From Stachybotrys elegans (Eukaryota; Ascomycota; Sordariomycetes; Hypocreales; Stachybotryaceae): DNA of 64,000 nucleotides. Position 1 is the first letter of the stretch; every line of letters starts with the position of its first letter. The stretch spans positions 868,001 through 932,000 of the forward strand of contig JAGPNK010000010.1 in the NCBI GenBank assembly GCA_020746835.1, in the 5' to 3' direction. Positions 46,501 to 59,190 of this stretch are shown here, one piece after another. Below the pieces are notes generated by a model that did no database searches, was not told the DNA's origin, and worked only from the letters and a program-made list of their open reading frames with translations. The position numbers and the translations under genes were made by a program.

Positions 46501-48341
46501 TCGGCAACCACGTACAAGTCAGGCCTGACCCGTCTCGCCTCGTCGAGAATGTGCTCAGCAACATGGATCGGGGTAGAATGGCAGTTGTCGATACGCAGAC
46601 CAGCAAAGTATTTAGCCAGCATACGAGCATACTGTGTCATGTGCTCCCATAGCCAGGGGCTGTCTTCAGGACTGGCTCCGTACCTCAGTTTGACGCAATC
46701 GCCCCAAACAATGACCTCGCGTCGGAGGTAGACTCGGGAACTAGGACCAGCATTGTCCACCAGAGCATTGCCGCCCCAGACCCAGCCGTTGTTGACCAGA
46801 ACCAGCTCACCCGGATTGTGCTTGGAGGTGACTTCGTTCTTGGGTAGGCGAGTGAAGTAGGTCTCGATGAGCGGATTGGCCTGGTTGATTGGGCCCAGCT
46901 TTGGGCCATGGTCGTCAAGACGGACATACTTGATACGGTTGAAGATTTGATCAAGAATCTCGTCCATCTCGGCGTCGTACTCCTTGTAGAAAGCTACGTT
47001 CAGAATGTCCAGAATCTCAGCCATTCGACCTCTTGCGGCGGCGCTATCGGGCGTTTGACCCGCATCGCCCTCGAAGCGCCCGAATGCGAACGAAAGCATG
47101 CTGGCTGCCACATTGGGGTCTACCTTGCGTCGGAAGCGCTCGCCCATCCTGTCAGTGCCCTTGAGACCATGCTTTCTCAAGAACTCCACCTGGTCGTTGA
47201 GTGATGCATTTCGTAGGGATTCTAGCTCCTGGGAAATGTCTGGAGTATCATCCGGTAGTGACGTAGTTCCGCTCTTCCATGCTTCGACAGCCGCATCTGC
47301 ATCTCGCTTCACATCGAGAACGTAGTATTCCCAGAGACGAATGTTGGCGATAACGTGCTTCTTGATAGCATCCATAACCAGCATGAGATCGTCGGTAGAC
47401 TTCAGGTCCGTAGGAACACCCAGCTCTGACAATTTGGCTGATAGCTCAAGGAGCTTGGTGTCAAGCTCGTAGGCAGATTCGAGCCAGGGGGCGGTGGTCA
47501 GGTTGTAGCCAGCATCAGGGTGCTCCTCGAGCCACTTGGTGTTGTTGGCTGTGTGGTTCAGGACAATATCAGTTAAACTCAGCAGCGAATGGTTGTTCTC
47601 GAGACTCTCGACCATCTTTTGTACATCGGACTCGCCGGCTGGGAAACAAGCGGGATCCCAACCCAGCTGATCGTACAAGCTGTAGGGGGAATTGGAGTCG
47701 CCGCGAATCTGAAGAGGGGTGAAGTGGATCATGTTGTAACCGCGATCGCTAATGCCTCGGAGGTGGCGCTCCCAGTCGGAAGGGTATTGGCCCATGAACT
47801 TGGATATGACGGAGAAGAGAGACAAGGCAGGAAGCGGCAGAGGCCGCCCATCGAGCCTGAGTCTCGGCGCGACGTCAATATAGTACAGAGGAGTCTTCTT
47901 GGTAGCTTCGTCTGCGCCGGCGGACTGCGCGGCTTGGTCGGTCGCCAGAGACGGCAGCTCAGCATAGGTGGTGTAGAAGGCATAAGCACCAGGCTCGTAG
48001 ATGGGAATGGAGATCTCCAGCGTGCGATTGAAGTCGGGGGTCAGCCTATAACAGTATTAGCAGGTCCGAGGAGAGACGAGGCCACCCGGAGAGGCGCGAT
48101 GGATGCCGTACTTGAACTCGCGAAATTCGTGGCGGCGAAATGCCGCGCCCTGCTCGGGAATGTTGACCCAGAGGCTGCCATGGCGGCAGATGGAGGAGGT
48201 TCCCTCTATGGCAAATCGAACCGTGACGGGATCGTTGGACGAGGGCGCAATGTAAATGTACTCGCCCTGGACCTGGGGAGAGCCGTCGTCGTTGAGGGGC
48301 AACAGGTAAACTTCGGTGGACGTCATTGTTCTTGGGCCCAT
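43526..48341 (-). CDS. GDB1: glycogen debranching enzyme
   Basis: Three exons: 48341-48112, 48045-43662 and 43603-43526 (1563 aa; ~1530 is usual). A bifunctional enzyme: 4-alpha-glucanotransferase in the N-terminal half and amylo-alpha-1,6-glucosidase in the C-terminal half. Seen: N-terminal beta module (TEVYLLPLNDDGSPQVQG), then YNMIHFTPLQIRGDSNSPYS, LTDIVLNHTANNTKWL, LRIDNCHSTPIHVAEHILDE and ALFMDCTHDNETPAQKRD, all hallmarks of the GH13-type half. VEWARCWGRDVFISVRGLYLG, FGGNQNNCGTWMDKMGES and YHQGPEWLWPTGFFLRALL mark the glucosidase half. The start could also be the next Met (48326). The last intron (43661-43604) replaces a short read-through end (VGFVSA) with the conserved DSCQTQAWSASCLIDL ending. 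The enzyme acts in cytosolic glycogen breakdown with phosphorylase. Confidence 0.95.
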
Positions 48342-50734
48342 GATGTAGAAGAGAAGATTCGGCGAGGGCGGCGCGCGGGTGATATGGCCCCGCGCAGCTC
48401 TCCAGGAACAGCAAGCTTAGGTTATCCGGTGGGGTGAGGATGACGGTCGACAGTGGGCAGAAGAGGATCCCAGCCGACGATCACGAAATGCAGGCAAGCG
48501 AACGAGGTAGCGAGGGCGCGTGCAACGTAGGAACCAGGGCGGAGGAGATTGGGCGGTTAAAAATAAATGAAGGCGACGACCGACGGCGAGAGGGAATTTC
48601 GAAGCAAGCAATCGCAGGAGCGGTAGGGATCGTGAGACGGGCGAGATGGCCTGACGGGGGACAGAATGGAGGTCAGCGATTTTGATTGACTTCGGGTGCA
48701 GCTCCGAGCAGCGAACAGGGAGCAGCAGAGCACCGAAGCAGGGGAGGCGAAGCTCCTCCTTACTAGTCCTGCCTCCTGTCTCCTCCTCTCCAAAGGTAAG
48801 GAAGGAAGGTACGAGATGGGTATGGCTGACAGACTCTAACAAGCCTAGCGAAAGCTAATCTCGGGCGAAGGTACGAGGAAATCCACGTGGAGGCATCAGG
48901 CACGGGGGCACGGCTCACTTTATTATATTATTTTACATCCATCGCCATCATCATCAATTCATCATACCATATCCTCCATGCCAATCCTTTGCGGATTTCC
49001 CCCATTGCTTATAGCCACGGGACAATGTCGTGGCTAGCGCCGTGTCATGACATACAGGCTCAAACCGCGATCTGACCACTTGACAATCACGCGCCCACGG
49101 ATTGAATCAATGAGAATCGAGACAAGGTGCCGAGAGGAGGGGGACGGAGCAATCTTACTGTGGCCGTTTGACAAAAATCAAGGCCGAGCTGTCGAAAGAC
49201 GGTGAGGCTGGCTTGTCATGCATGGGCAGCGAGCGAAGAAGCAACGCCTCCTTCGGAACCCGATGCCACCGCTCATGTGCGCTTCTTACTTGACTCCAGA
49301 TGCCCTGCTCGAGCCCCGTCTCGGACGCACAAGCACAACACAATGCCCCCTCTCCAATTCTACACGGCAAGGGCTTGTATTGGACGTCGAGCTAGACAAT
49401 ACGTGCTGCTCTCCTCTGGTCTAGACCGCAAAGCTGAGTCGCCGCCCAGACGAGATGATGCAGCGCCGGGCAGGGCCATGGAACGAGGACGACAAGGGGG
49501 AAAAAGTGCCGCCCGACCTCGATGCATCCATCGTCATCGAGATGCTGCCCGTGTTGGCCAGTCCCACGGCCTCTTGCCGGCCCCCATGCAACCACGCAAG
49601 CCTCGCGCCGCCATGCCGCCCTCGAGTGCGCGAATCAGCAGTCGTGGAGATGAAATGCGGTTGCTGCCAAAATGCCTCAGGGCAGATGGGAAAGGCATAG
49701 ATCTACAATACTTTTCGATGGCAGCAAGCCGCGATTCACCTGTCTCATGCCGTCTCTTGGAAAGGCAAAGCTCATTGTCTCGCTGCTTCATCCCACATCC
49801 TTATCGTCGCCATCGCCCGATGCTCGAGCTCTAGTGGAGCCACTAAACCCCAGCTCCAGCACTAGCGCTCCAAAAAAAATCTGTAGCACCCATGCTCAAG
49901 ACTACAGGGGTCAAAGCTTCCAATCCATTGCGCCATGGACTGCACTGCATCCACAGCCATGACCGCCAACATGACATCTTGGGACCGCTGAACTCAAAAG
50001 TACTGTCGAGGCATGGATGGCAGCAGGGCCTTTACAAGGTAGCACCCACGTTTCAGACAGCGCCCGCAGGCGAACCGGTCGCCGTTTGCCCTTGAGCGCG
50101 GAACGCTCTCCTGCCATGATCCTGGCATCTGCCCCTCGTCAAGTCATTACGTCACTATGCCCAAAGATACGGAGCCCGCCAATAAACGGCCATGAGTGAA
50201 ACCGTTGTACTGGCTGAGCACCTGCAGATAACGCTAGCCGTTTCCAACGTCTTGCATCTGGACTCATGCTCTTGTGGAATGACATTTCCACATACACGAG
50301 GTTCCTACAAGTGGGCTTTCCGACCCTCGTCGCCCTAACAGTGGTCGAGACGACCAATGGTTGGAGCGGCAGGCAAATCTCAGGACTGGTGTCAATTTCC
50401 ATTGGATCCGCTGGATCGGCAGATCTCAACAGACTGCTTAGACGCCAGCTTCATTCCCCAAATCACTCCACATCACGGCGGAAGCTGGTGGGACAGCCAT
50501 CACCTCGTTGCGGGAATAATCACAGACATTGTAGTCATTTTCACAGTTGCAATCAGGCTAGAACGGGGGATTCGAGTCTCGCCGTCTGATATTTGGGAAG
50601 ATGGGTGATGGTAAGCTTTCTTGACTCAATGATAGTTGGTTTGAGCAGCTACATTTGCTCCTTCATCGAGAAGGACATATCATCCTGCTAGAATTTATGT
50701 CATCTGGATAGATGGTCGAACAGGAACATCGGGA
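48342..50734. other. intergenic (GDB1 promoter, then featureless)
   Basis: Upstream of GDB1, then ~2 kb with only compositional open frames (for example 49202-49834). It leads into the decayed NLR. I see no intact gene. Confidence 0.45.
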
Positions 50735-51906
50735 ATGCCCTCAGGGACGACAAGACGGCTTTTTACTCCAAGACGGCTCAGTCCGCGGCACTGGCAGGGT
50801 TCTCCTCACATTGGAGTGGGTGATGACTGCTTCATTCTTCGCTCGAGCCACTCGGTGATCTTATCTGCACATGGACTCAACGGTGACTCCATCAAGACTT
50901 GGAGAAGCAATCAAGATCCACACCACGTCTGGACACTAGTCAGGCTGCCTGCTGAGCACGGCTTTGAACGCCAATATCCTATCCACACCTTGAAGTATGA
51001 TTCGGACTGAACCGTCAAAGCTGAATATCTGAATACCCGGTGTGTATATGACTTGAACTCAATGGAAGGAATGGTTACGAAGGAAGCAGGTCAAGAAAGC
51101 CCCTATTCTCTGATCAGTAGAGATTTTGACTCAACAAGGCCTTATTTCTTCGCCAAAGCGTGCCCAGGCATCGGTCTCGCATCAGGTCTATGGTTTTAAT
51201 CCAATAGTTTTAGCCTGCCAGACTATTTCTCGAATCTGAACAATATTCCCAGTGTATCTGGGTTCCCGTCCTCAGACAACTACCCTGTAAAGCTCACCAG
51301 CAGATCCATATCACTTGAGTTCATTGGAAATAACTTCAGTCAATACGCTATCAACTCCCAATACCTTCATTCTACGACACTGCCAGAATGAGTTGTAGTA
51401 TCTCGTCTATCCTCTCAGCCAAAAGAGAATCTGCCGTGATACACTGCTACAAGTCGTTATTTGATCCGCTGGCTGGCAAGTCACTGATTCAGAGGCTGAG
51501 TTCAAAAAGCAAGGAACTCAATACATTGAAACCAGCCATCGCGACATGAGCAATTTCTCAGAGAATAATTATCAACTTATATCAGGGTACTAAATGCGTT
51601 GGTAGGCGCTATCAAAGGTCTCGTACTAGGGGTAAGACTACTTTTGGGTTTTCTCTGGGTCTGTCTAATGACAAAGCAGGACATATTGTAGAGAAAGTAT
51701 GGCTTGAAGAGCAACTCGAAACCCCAAGAAGTACGCCTATAGTTCGCAAAAAGCCCTACGAGTTCCATCCTAAAGTTCCAGGAACTTGTCAATGGATTGA
51801 CATGAATATTGACTCTCAGATATGGAGGGACAGCGGCGAGTGTGGTAAGAAGCAAGGGCCGTCTATATTCTGGTAACATGCCAGTCCCAGCACCACCCGA
51901 CAGCTA
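50735..51906 (+). pseudogene. decayed NACHT-type NLR (SERAC1/lipase-like N-terminus plus NACHT start)
   Basis: Three landmarks of fungal NACHT/STAND proteins survive in order but in different frames with stops between. First is a SERAC1-like hydrolase start, SAHGLNGDSIKTWRS (about 50864-50908), followed by LVRLP and a TLKYDSD-like end, then TGA. Second is KALFLRQSVPRHRS (about 51136-51177), resembling the segment that precedes the lipase-like FGTPH region. Third is the NACHT entry PGTCQWIDMN (51778-51807), with a tryptophan and a P-loop region (~51877-51906) where the glycines and lysine are lost and a TAA follows the final Trp. Regions beyond 51906 may include further debris. The stretch is visibly less GC-rich than neighbouring genes, as expected after RIP-like mutation. 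Not annotated as functional. Confidence 0.55.
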
Positions 51907-53878
51907 ACTTCAGCAGTTCTCTGGCGCATACTAATAATTTGACGCTGGAGAAAGTTGTTCAAGTTGGCTTGCCAGCTTCTTGAGATCAGCGTCGTATTAA
52001 ATTGCAATGTCGAACCCCATGCTACGACCGCCTGTGAAAAGCTATTCTTGATCAGTCGTTCAAGATACAGGATTACCGTTATACCGAACAATGGATCCAA
52101 CAAGGACTTTCCAAATAAGGCTGCACTTTCTAAATAGGGATCAAGGTTTGCTCTTCGTTCCGCATTTCTATCACAAGCCGACCCATGGTTGAAACCTCTC
52201 GATTCCGGAATGCCTTCGGGTTCACAGCAAGTTTTATACAAAACGGGACTCAAGACACGATGAAGAAAATCGAACGGTTATCAGGACGCACATGAAAGGG
52301 ATATCTCTGTACACAGGCTCAGAGAAACAAACCTATGCCAACATATTGCTGAGAAACCGAGCACCAATTTTATATGTGTTCCGCTAATTTTTGATGAGCT
52401 GAAGATATTTTACTCCGATTTGATCGATACCAGAGGGCATGATAGCCTGCTACGAGCGGACTGTCCAGTCTATGACCTCAAAGAAGCTGGAGAAACATAT
52501 CATTATAACTGTTCTTACGTAGACTGCACTTTGCACTCAAAAGCTTACAACAAAAGAGCTTGCTCATGTACTGAAGCTAATGTAAATACCTATCTGTCCA
52601 ATTCAACGCACTTAATTAAAGCTCTCTGTGGTCAACTCACCTCGGTCGAAGGGGATGCAGGAGTTTTGACCTTGCACACACAACATCCCGCGGGTCCTTT
52701 TTATTTCAGCTGGGGAATTGACTATCTCGCAAACCCATGCTCACAAATGTTTGGCCATGGCATGTCTGCAGATACTCTGCAGCAGTGAGCTGCGGCCGTC
52801 TCGGAACCGGCCATGTCTGAACAAAAGCCACCCGGTAATGGACACGAACATGCCCATTTGGTTCCCGACCACATCGTTTCGGCATGATCCTAAAAGAGAT
52901 GACGAAACGAGAGGGGCATATTCACAGACACTCATTTGAGAGAAGAATATTGCCGGAGGCGCGAGGAAATCACAGTGTGGCGTGCACATCAACTCAATAC
53001 CGTTTATATGGGCAAATACAATAACGAGGCCGCTGCCGCTGCTGCAGCCCCCTCATTGTTATCTGGCTCCGGCCAACGGGAGATGTCATCTGACGAGTCA
53101 AATTTCCGCTGACCAGCAATGGCATGATGCGGATCTTCAGCGGGCGTTGATAGTCTTGATTAGGCCCGACCCTTCCGTGTTGATTATGAACGATATGCAA
53201 AATCTCTCGGATATTTTCCCGAGTTCATTACCTTGTGCCCATGGCCGCGTCTCTCTTTGGGCCTATAAAGCACGTGTGCTTCAATGGACTCGGGGTTCTC
53301 TTGGACTTCCGAAGCTGAGCTATAGTTCTTCAGGGTAGGATAATCTCGTAATGGTTCGAGATGACATGAAGGAACAAGGGGCTATGTCTACCATGCTCAG
53401 ATCACGGTCAAGGGTCTTGGCTGTCTCCGTCAACTCCACACTCAGCGCACAGTTCTTCTACAACGGGAAACGCTCGCTCCACCTCTCCAGAGATCCAGAA
53501 TCAGCCCTAGAGACGACTATCCAACCTGAAAGAGAGTTACAATGCGCAGACAGGGAGGCGAAATGAAATTAAAGTCAGACCTTCTCCCAAGGCTGGAACA
53601 TGACCTATTTTTGTAGTCAACCCAGGCAACTCCATGAGCCCTGAGTCGTCTTCATCTCCACCAGGCTATGTCGTCTCGTGGCATTGCCTAACCGGGTTAT
53701 TCGTTGCTTCCATCAGGACAAGGATGGGAAACTTGTCATCTCCTGGGTGAGAAGCCTGGGCCATCAGCTGGTGTAGGAGGATCATTGTCCTACATAAAGG
53801 TATAAGAACAGGCGATCCCGCCTTGAAGCCTCGTCATTAGTTTCTCATTTTCTGATCCGCTCTCACCACCTCTACATC
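51907..53878. other. AT-richer spacer, possibly further NLR debris
   Basis: Shows no intact gene. A 122-codon plus-strand frame at 52420-52788 has no recognisable domain. The last ~80 bp contain the carboxylesterase promoter. Confidence 0.4.
53801..53807 (+). promoter_or_regulatory. TATA box of carboxylesterase gene
   Basis: TATAAGA, about 72-78 bp before the ATG at 53879, close to the usual fungal spacing. Confidence 0.5.
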
Positions 53879-55556
53879 ATGACTTATCAGGGCGTCGTTT
53901 TCATTTGGGCCCTCGTGGCTACACTTGCGCTCGCTTCTGCTTCAAACTCCTCCTCTACCGCCCAATGCACCAACGGTCCTCTCCGACCCACGGTTGCCAT
54001 CGACAGCGGTGTTGTAGCTGGAACTACCGCTTCCATCCCTTCGTCCAACATCACTGTAGCCAAGTACCTCGGTATCCCATTTGCTGAGCGCCCCGTTCGA
54101 TTTAGCCCTCCCGTGCGAGCCAGACCGTGGGACGGCGTCTACGATGCCTCCGAGTACAAGCCTGCGTGCAACCAGGTGTTCCGCGGCACAGGCGAAGAAC
54201 GCGAGGAGAGAATAAGGCAGTTCAACACCCCTCCTCCTCCAGCTGGTGAAGATGAGGATTGTTTAAACATAAACGTCTACGCACCGGCCGGGGCAGAACC
54301 TGGCTCCAGGCCGGTTCTCTTCTGGATCTTTGGAGGAAACCTCCAGTTCGGTACCGGATCACTTCCCTTGTACAACAGCACCGAGTTTGTGGCGTTTGAG
54401 GATGTCGTGATAGTCACTAGCAACTACCGAACCAACATCTTTGGCTTCCCTGGATCCCCCGATCTCCTGAACGGAACTCAGAACCCTGGGTATGTTAGGT
54501 TGATTCTTTATTAACCGAGCAAACTAACACTACTTCAGACTTCTTGATCAGCGGCTTGCCCTGGATTGGACACGAAGGAATATTGCAGCGTTTGGGGGCA
54601 ACCCTGACAAAATCACATTGTTTGGAGAGAGTGCTGGAGGTGGAAGCATAGACTACATCTTGACCTCTCCTCCGCTACCCATCCCCTTTCGAGGGGCCAT
54701 TATCCAGTCGAACCAAGGGTCCATCCGCCTATCGCCAAACAACGGCTCGCGAAGAGCTTGGGACGACCTGACCAAGCTGGTTGGCTGCGACTGCGAAGAT
54801 AGTCTTGCGTGTATGCGAACTGTGCCTGCCAAGGAGCTTGTGCGTCGTGTCGAGGAGCAGGACATGGTTTTTGAACCAGAGGAGGACGGCGGGGTCACTC
54901 TGGCTTCCAACTTGCGTCAGCGACGACTAAACTCTGAGGAGCAGCCGTGGTCGTTTGCTCGGGTACCTGTCATGGTGGGCACCAACGCCGACGAAGGGCG
55001 GTTTTCCAACCTCAGGAATGTGACCCTAGACCAAGTACTCGCCATGTCAGGAATTCCAGAGGACGTTACCGAGATCATCGGAGCACAATACCCCATCGGC
55101 TCGCCGGGCATCACAGACGAATGGGACAGGGTCACCGTCCTACTCACCGAGCTGCTTGCTCTGTGCCCGATGCGATATTTCACTGACGACAATAGAGCGG
55201 TAGGCATCGACACCTGGCGCTACTTCTTCGATGCTGCCTTCCCCAACTCAGAGATCTTTGAGCGAAGTGGTGCCTACCACACGGCCGAGCTGGAGCTTGT
55301 CTTTGGAACATACGACGAGGAGGGCTCGACTGCGTACCAGAGACGGCTGAGCAGGGATATGCAGACTGCCTGGGCCAGATTTGCGCGAGACCCTGCAGCC
55401 GGCCCGGGATGGGATGCTGTGCCGGCTGTAGCGGTGTTGGGCGGTGGCGTGCGAGAGGGAGATGAAGAGTCGCCAGAGGAGACCATCAGCATGGTGCAAG
55501 AAAATGATCTTGATGCCAGATGTATCCTGTTTCGTTCTCTCTACCACATTGAATAG
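53879..55556 (+). CDS. secreted type-B carboxylesterase / lipase
   Basis: Two exons, 53879-54489 and 54539-55556, giving 542 aa. A signal peptide is likely (VVFIWALVATLALASASN, cleavage near residue 21). The family motifs are GTTASIP, YLGIPFAERPVRFSPP, EDEDCLNINVYAPAG, and the catalytic serine (about Ser235) in KITLFGESAGGGSID; the His candidate is in GAYHTAEL. The usual HGGGF oxyanion segment is replaced by WIFGGNLQFGTG, so the oxyanion hole differs from the common form. Many N-x-S/T sites suggest glycosylation. Substrate is unknown; such enzymes cleave esters of lipids, aromatics or xenobiotics. The stop is only 36 bp from the convergent NLR stop, so the 3' ends must overlap or sit tightly together. 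Confidence 0.88.
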
Positions 55557-55592
55557 ACGTTGCCTTTGAAAGTTATGGCGGAACAGTCAGTA

Positions 55593-58500
55593 CTAGCTCG
55601 AAATAGTAACCATAGAAGAGCCGTCTGTGTCCGTGCTGTCCGTATCTGATTGAGTGCCTGGCTCCGTAGCCCCCCATTTGAGCAAAATGGCTTTGGCATC
55701 TTTGGTATCGTGATGCTCTGGTCCAAACGTATTGTGTAGATGCTCGAAACACTCTCTCATGAGCTTAATTGCCTCGTCGTGACGGCACAAATGATAGTAT
55801 GTGATGGCGAGATTGTACATGGAAATGAGTGTTGCATGGCGCGTATCTCCGAAAATATGCTGCATTTTCTGAAGCGCCTGCAATCCTATTTTTGCGGCCT
55901 CATCGCTCTGGCCCCCGTCGCTCAGAGCCGTAGCCAGAAGAGACAAGGCCTCAAGTGCGGTCGGATGCTCCTCTCCGTACGTCTGTCGGCTAAGTTCGAC
56001 AGCCTGCTGGTGCAATGCTTTAGCTTTGGGATGGTCACCTTTGCCAGAGTATACTCGGGCAAGCTCATGAATAGAATCAAGAGTCTGCGGGTCATTCTCT
56101 CCAAAGGCTTGTCGACACTTTTCTGGTCCTTCCGACAACATTTGTTCAGCTTCGTCGTAGCGGTTCTGCCAGATGTAGGTTCTTCCGAGCACTTCCTGAA
56201 GCTTGATCGTGACCGGGTGTATCTCCCCCATCGCTTGACGGCTGAGCTGGAGGGCATCTGAGGCTACTTGCTCGGCCTCGCCAAGTTCTCCTGAATCCAT
56301 GTAGATTAATGCAAGGAGATACGTGGTCCGTAAGGTATCTTCGTGTGCGTATCCTAGGGTGTCTCTCTGATGCTGCAGTGTATTGAATGCCACCTCTTTG
56401 GCCTCGCTAGTCCGCCCAGAGTAATAGTAGCTGAAGGCAAGGTTGTAATTCCAATCGAGGGTTTTTGGGTGTAACTGGCCCAGCTGCTTGCTGAGGATTT
56501 GAATGATATGCTTTCCCAGTGCTTCCCGTTCCCTAACTCTTTCCTGATCCATAAAAAACGTGTAGACCCTGTCAGATATCTTGACCAAGTCGAAGGGTTG
56601 TTCGCATATGTCGCCATAGTCCATGATGATGCGCAACGCATGGGCCACATATTTGTCGCACTGTTTCACCCAACCCAGAAAATTCTCCTTATCTCTAGGC
56701 GGAAACCATTCGAGCATGACTTCCAGTGCCGCACGTGCAAAGTCAGCCTCACACTGCAATTGTCGATTTTGACGTGACTGTTTTGAACCCTTTCTGGACG
56801 ACAGTTCATCGGACACGCGCTTTGGCCTCCCCGGCAGGCCCTTTGGTTTCCTTCCTGACTCTTCGCCCCTTTCTGGGCGTGAAGTTTGCCCATCAGAGGC
56901 ATCTCCTGACATATTCATGCCAACCTTGGCCAGCCGATAACGCACGCCTTCCTGCACCAGCTTGTGCATATCGAACATTCTTTCGTCATCCTCCGTCCTC
57001 CGCTCAACGAGGAAGCAGAAGTCAATCAGAAGTTGAACCCCTCTCCTCAAGCCCATATCGTCTGCACGGTTCTCTGCCCCGGCCGAACCCTCTAAAAGCT
57101 CCCATGGGATCGACTGGTTGTCAAAGTATGAAGCTGTGTGCAACACCTTGTATGCAACTTCATACTCAGTTCCAGGCTGTCGTTTCAGATGCTCGATTGA
57201 GATGTGCCATGTCTCCAGGATGCTATTGTTAACCCCTCTCCTTCTGTGACGGTCAAATGGCGACTTCTCCAGTGTCGCCCATCTCTTCTTACCGTCTCGC
57301 AGCCTAGCCAGATACTCTTTGGTGCCAATCGAAGTCTCCCGCATGTATGCGCCTGCCTGGTTAACGGCCAAAGGGATCCATTGGAGCTCTTCCAACAATT
57401 CATCGGCCATTTCAATCTTGCTTCCGATCAAGTGGTTCTGGCCGCCTGCCTTCAGCAGTAGTTGATGTGCCTGATCCTTCTCCATATGGCTAACCTCCAT
57501 GCCTCTCTCGGAACCCACGAGACTTTTCACAATTGCTCTGTTCCGTGTCGTCCAGAGGATTGTGCCATTTGAGCCAGTTGGCACAAATTGTCCCATATTG
57601 CTTTTGTCTTCTGCTTGCTCAGCAGCAACACCAAATAATCCCAGGTTATCAGCATTATCAATGATGAGCAGCCATTCCGGCTCCCTTTGGATGCGGTGGC
57701 GGACTTTCATCAACATCTCTTGCTCAGCAAGACTAGAAATATTGCAGTCAAGAATGCTTGCAATCTTTTTAAAGTCTTGTGTAAATGTTGCTGCGTTCTC
57801 AGCATGGACCCAGAACACCGAACACGAACGGCCTCGGCTGTAGGCGTAATTCAGCGCCAGCTGTGTTTTCCTATTATTGAGTTTATGAGCAATCTAATTC
57901 GTGCAAGATGTGGTTGTTTGCATACCCTGACCCCCCAAGCCCCCATAATGCCGCGCTTTGACCTGAGCTTCTATGTGGGAGCAAGTCCTCGAGCTGGGCC
58001 ATGAGTTCCGGGCGTGCAACGAAGTCATCGTTCTTCGAAAACGGGAGACACTGAGGAGCCTGACGGCATTCCTCCCGAGACGTATTCAGCATGTTGGCCG
58101 TCGAAACCTGTGGCTCCGCCTTTGGACAGCTATCAATAATGGCCCGGGTCACAGATGCTGCCGTCGCGGCCGCAAAGTTCTGCCACCGCTTGTTCTTGTG
58201 ACTGTCGGCGTAGTCGCAAACGCCTTTGACGATCAAGCATGGCTTCGTGTCCCACATACCTGCGCCCTCCATCTCAAAGGCAATGACAGGATCACCGCCA
58301 TCAGCACTGAGACTTTTGGCGAGCTTATCACGAATGATTCCAGACTTGAGCACTGTATCGCCAGAAGCAAAACAACCAAAGAAGAGAGAAGGTTTCTGTG
58401 CCTCCAAGGTGTTTCCCTGTTTCTCAAACTCCAGTTTCTTTTCCGTGCGCTCCCGCCATTCCAGGTGGACATCGCCGCATCCCAGGTTTTTGCAGGACAT

Positions 58501-59190
58501 CACGGGCGATTCATCGCACACGGGATCTGTGTCTTTTGTCCACGCCGCACAAGCGTGGCACTGGCTAGACACTCGATGTCTATGGCGATATTTGGCTTCA
58601 TACAGTCGGTCTGAGCTTATGCCTGGATAGACGTAATCATGGCTGTCATTGGCATGGTGATCAGCGCTCTGGATCTTCTCCAGGTATGCGATAGCTTGTC
58701 GATTGACTTCGAAACGCTGGCGTTTTGTTTCAAGCAATTTCAGAACACCTTTAACACTCGGATGAGGTGTCTTCCGCCGTGTGCCGTTGTGATCCTTCAT
58801 CTTGAACCCATCGTCGTAGAGCCGGCCGAAATCATATTGCACAACAGATGTGCTGATGGCAACATCGCCTAGCAGTACCTCGGTTCCCTCCCTCGGATAC
58901 GGGACGCCGCCACAAATGCCTGTCAGAAAGACGAGTGACAACGAGGGGAAATCGGACACGAGTCGCTCGATTGCTGCCGCTGCGCTGACCTTGCCCATCT
59001 CGGTCAGAAGGAGCAGAACGACGTTGTGCTCCCCCATGGTACCCGTAGTATAAATAGTTCTGAACCCAGCTAGTCGAGTCGTTCGGGGGTTTTTGTCTCT
59101 GCTATCCAGAAGGAGCTCGACCGCATCGTATTCCAGGGGCAGCGCGCACACTATGGCGATATCGAACCGGCCAGGACGCTCCACGTCCAT
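55593..59190 (-). CDS. NLR-like STAND protein: PNP-type phosphorylase, NB-ARC, TPR repeats
   Basis: Two exons, 59190-57926 and 57870-55593 (1180 aa); an earlier in-frame ATG at 59268 would add 26. Domain 1 (about 1-365) is nucleoside-phosphorylase-like: IAIVCALPLEYDAV, TGICGG, a Cys-rich insertion (HACAAWTKDTDPVCDE) and FEMEGAGMWD. The exon join builds the NB-ARC P-loop ALWGLGGSGKTQLALNYAYS. Further NB-ARC motifs are Walker B LLIIDNADN, GTILWTTRN, IPLAVNQAGAYM and MFDMHKLVQ. A basic insertion (about 740-793, including GRPKR) separates it from TPR repeats (about 890-1150) of the ~42-residue kinesin-light-chain type. Family knowledge: such NLRs occur in filamentous fungi and resemble incompatibility or immune receptors; the trigger is unknown. 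The join and all motifs are intact, so it should be functional. Confidence 0.92.

Noticed and set aside
49202..49834. 210-codon frame upstream of the relic
   Set aside because: No family features; Arg/Ala/Pro bias only.
50555..50600. Sequence resembling a tRNA T-arm
   Set aside because: No matching acceptor stem or anticodon arm could be assembled.
52420..52788. 122-codon frame with several cysteines
   Set aside because: No signal peptide or recognisable pattern; probably debris next to the decayed NLR.
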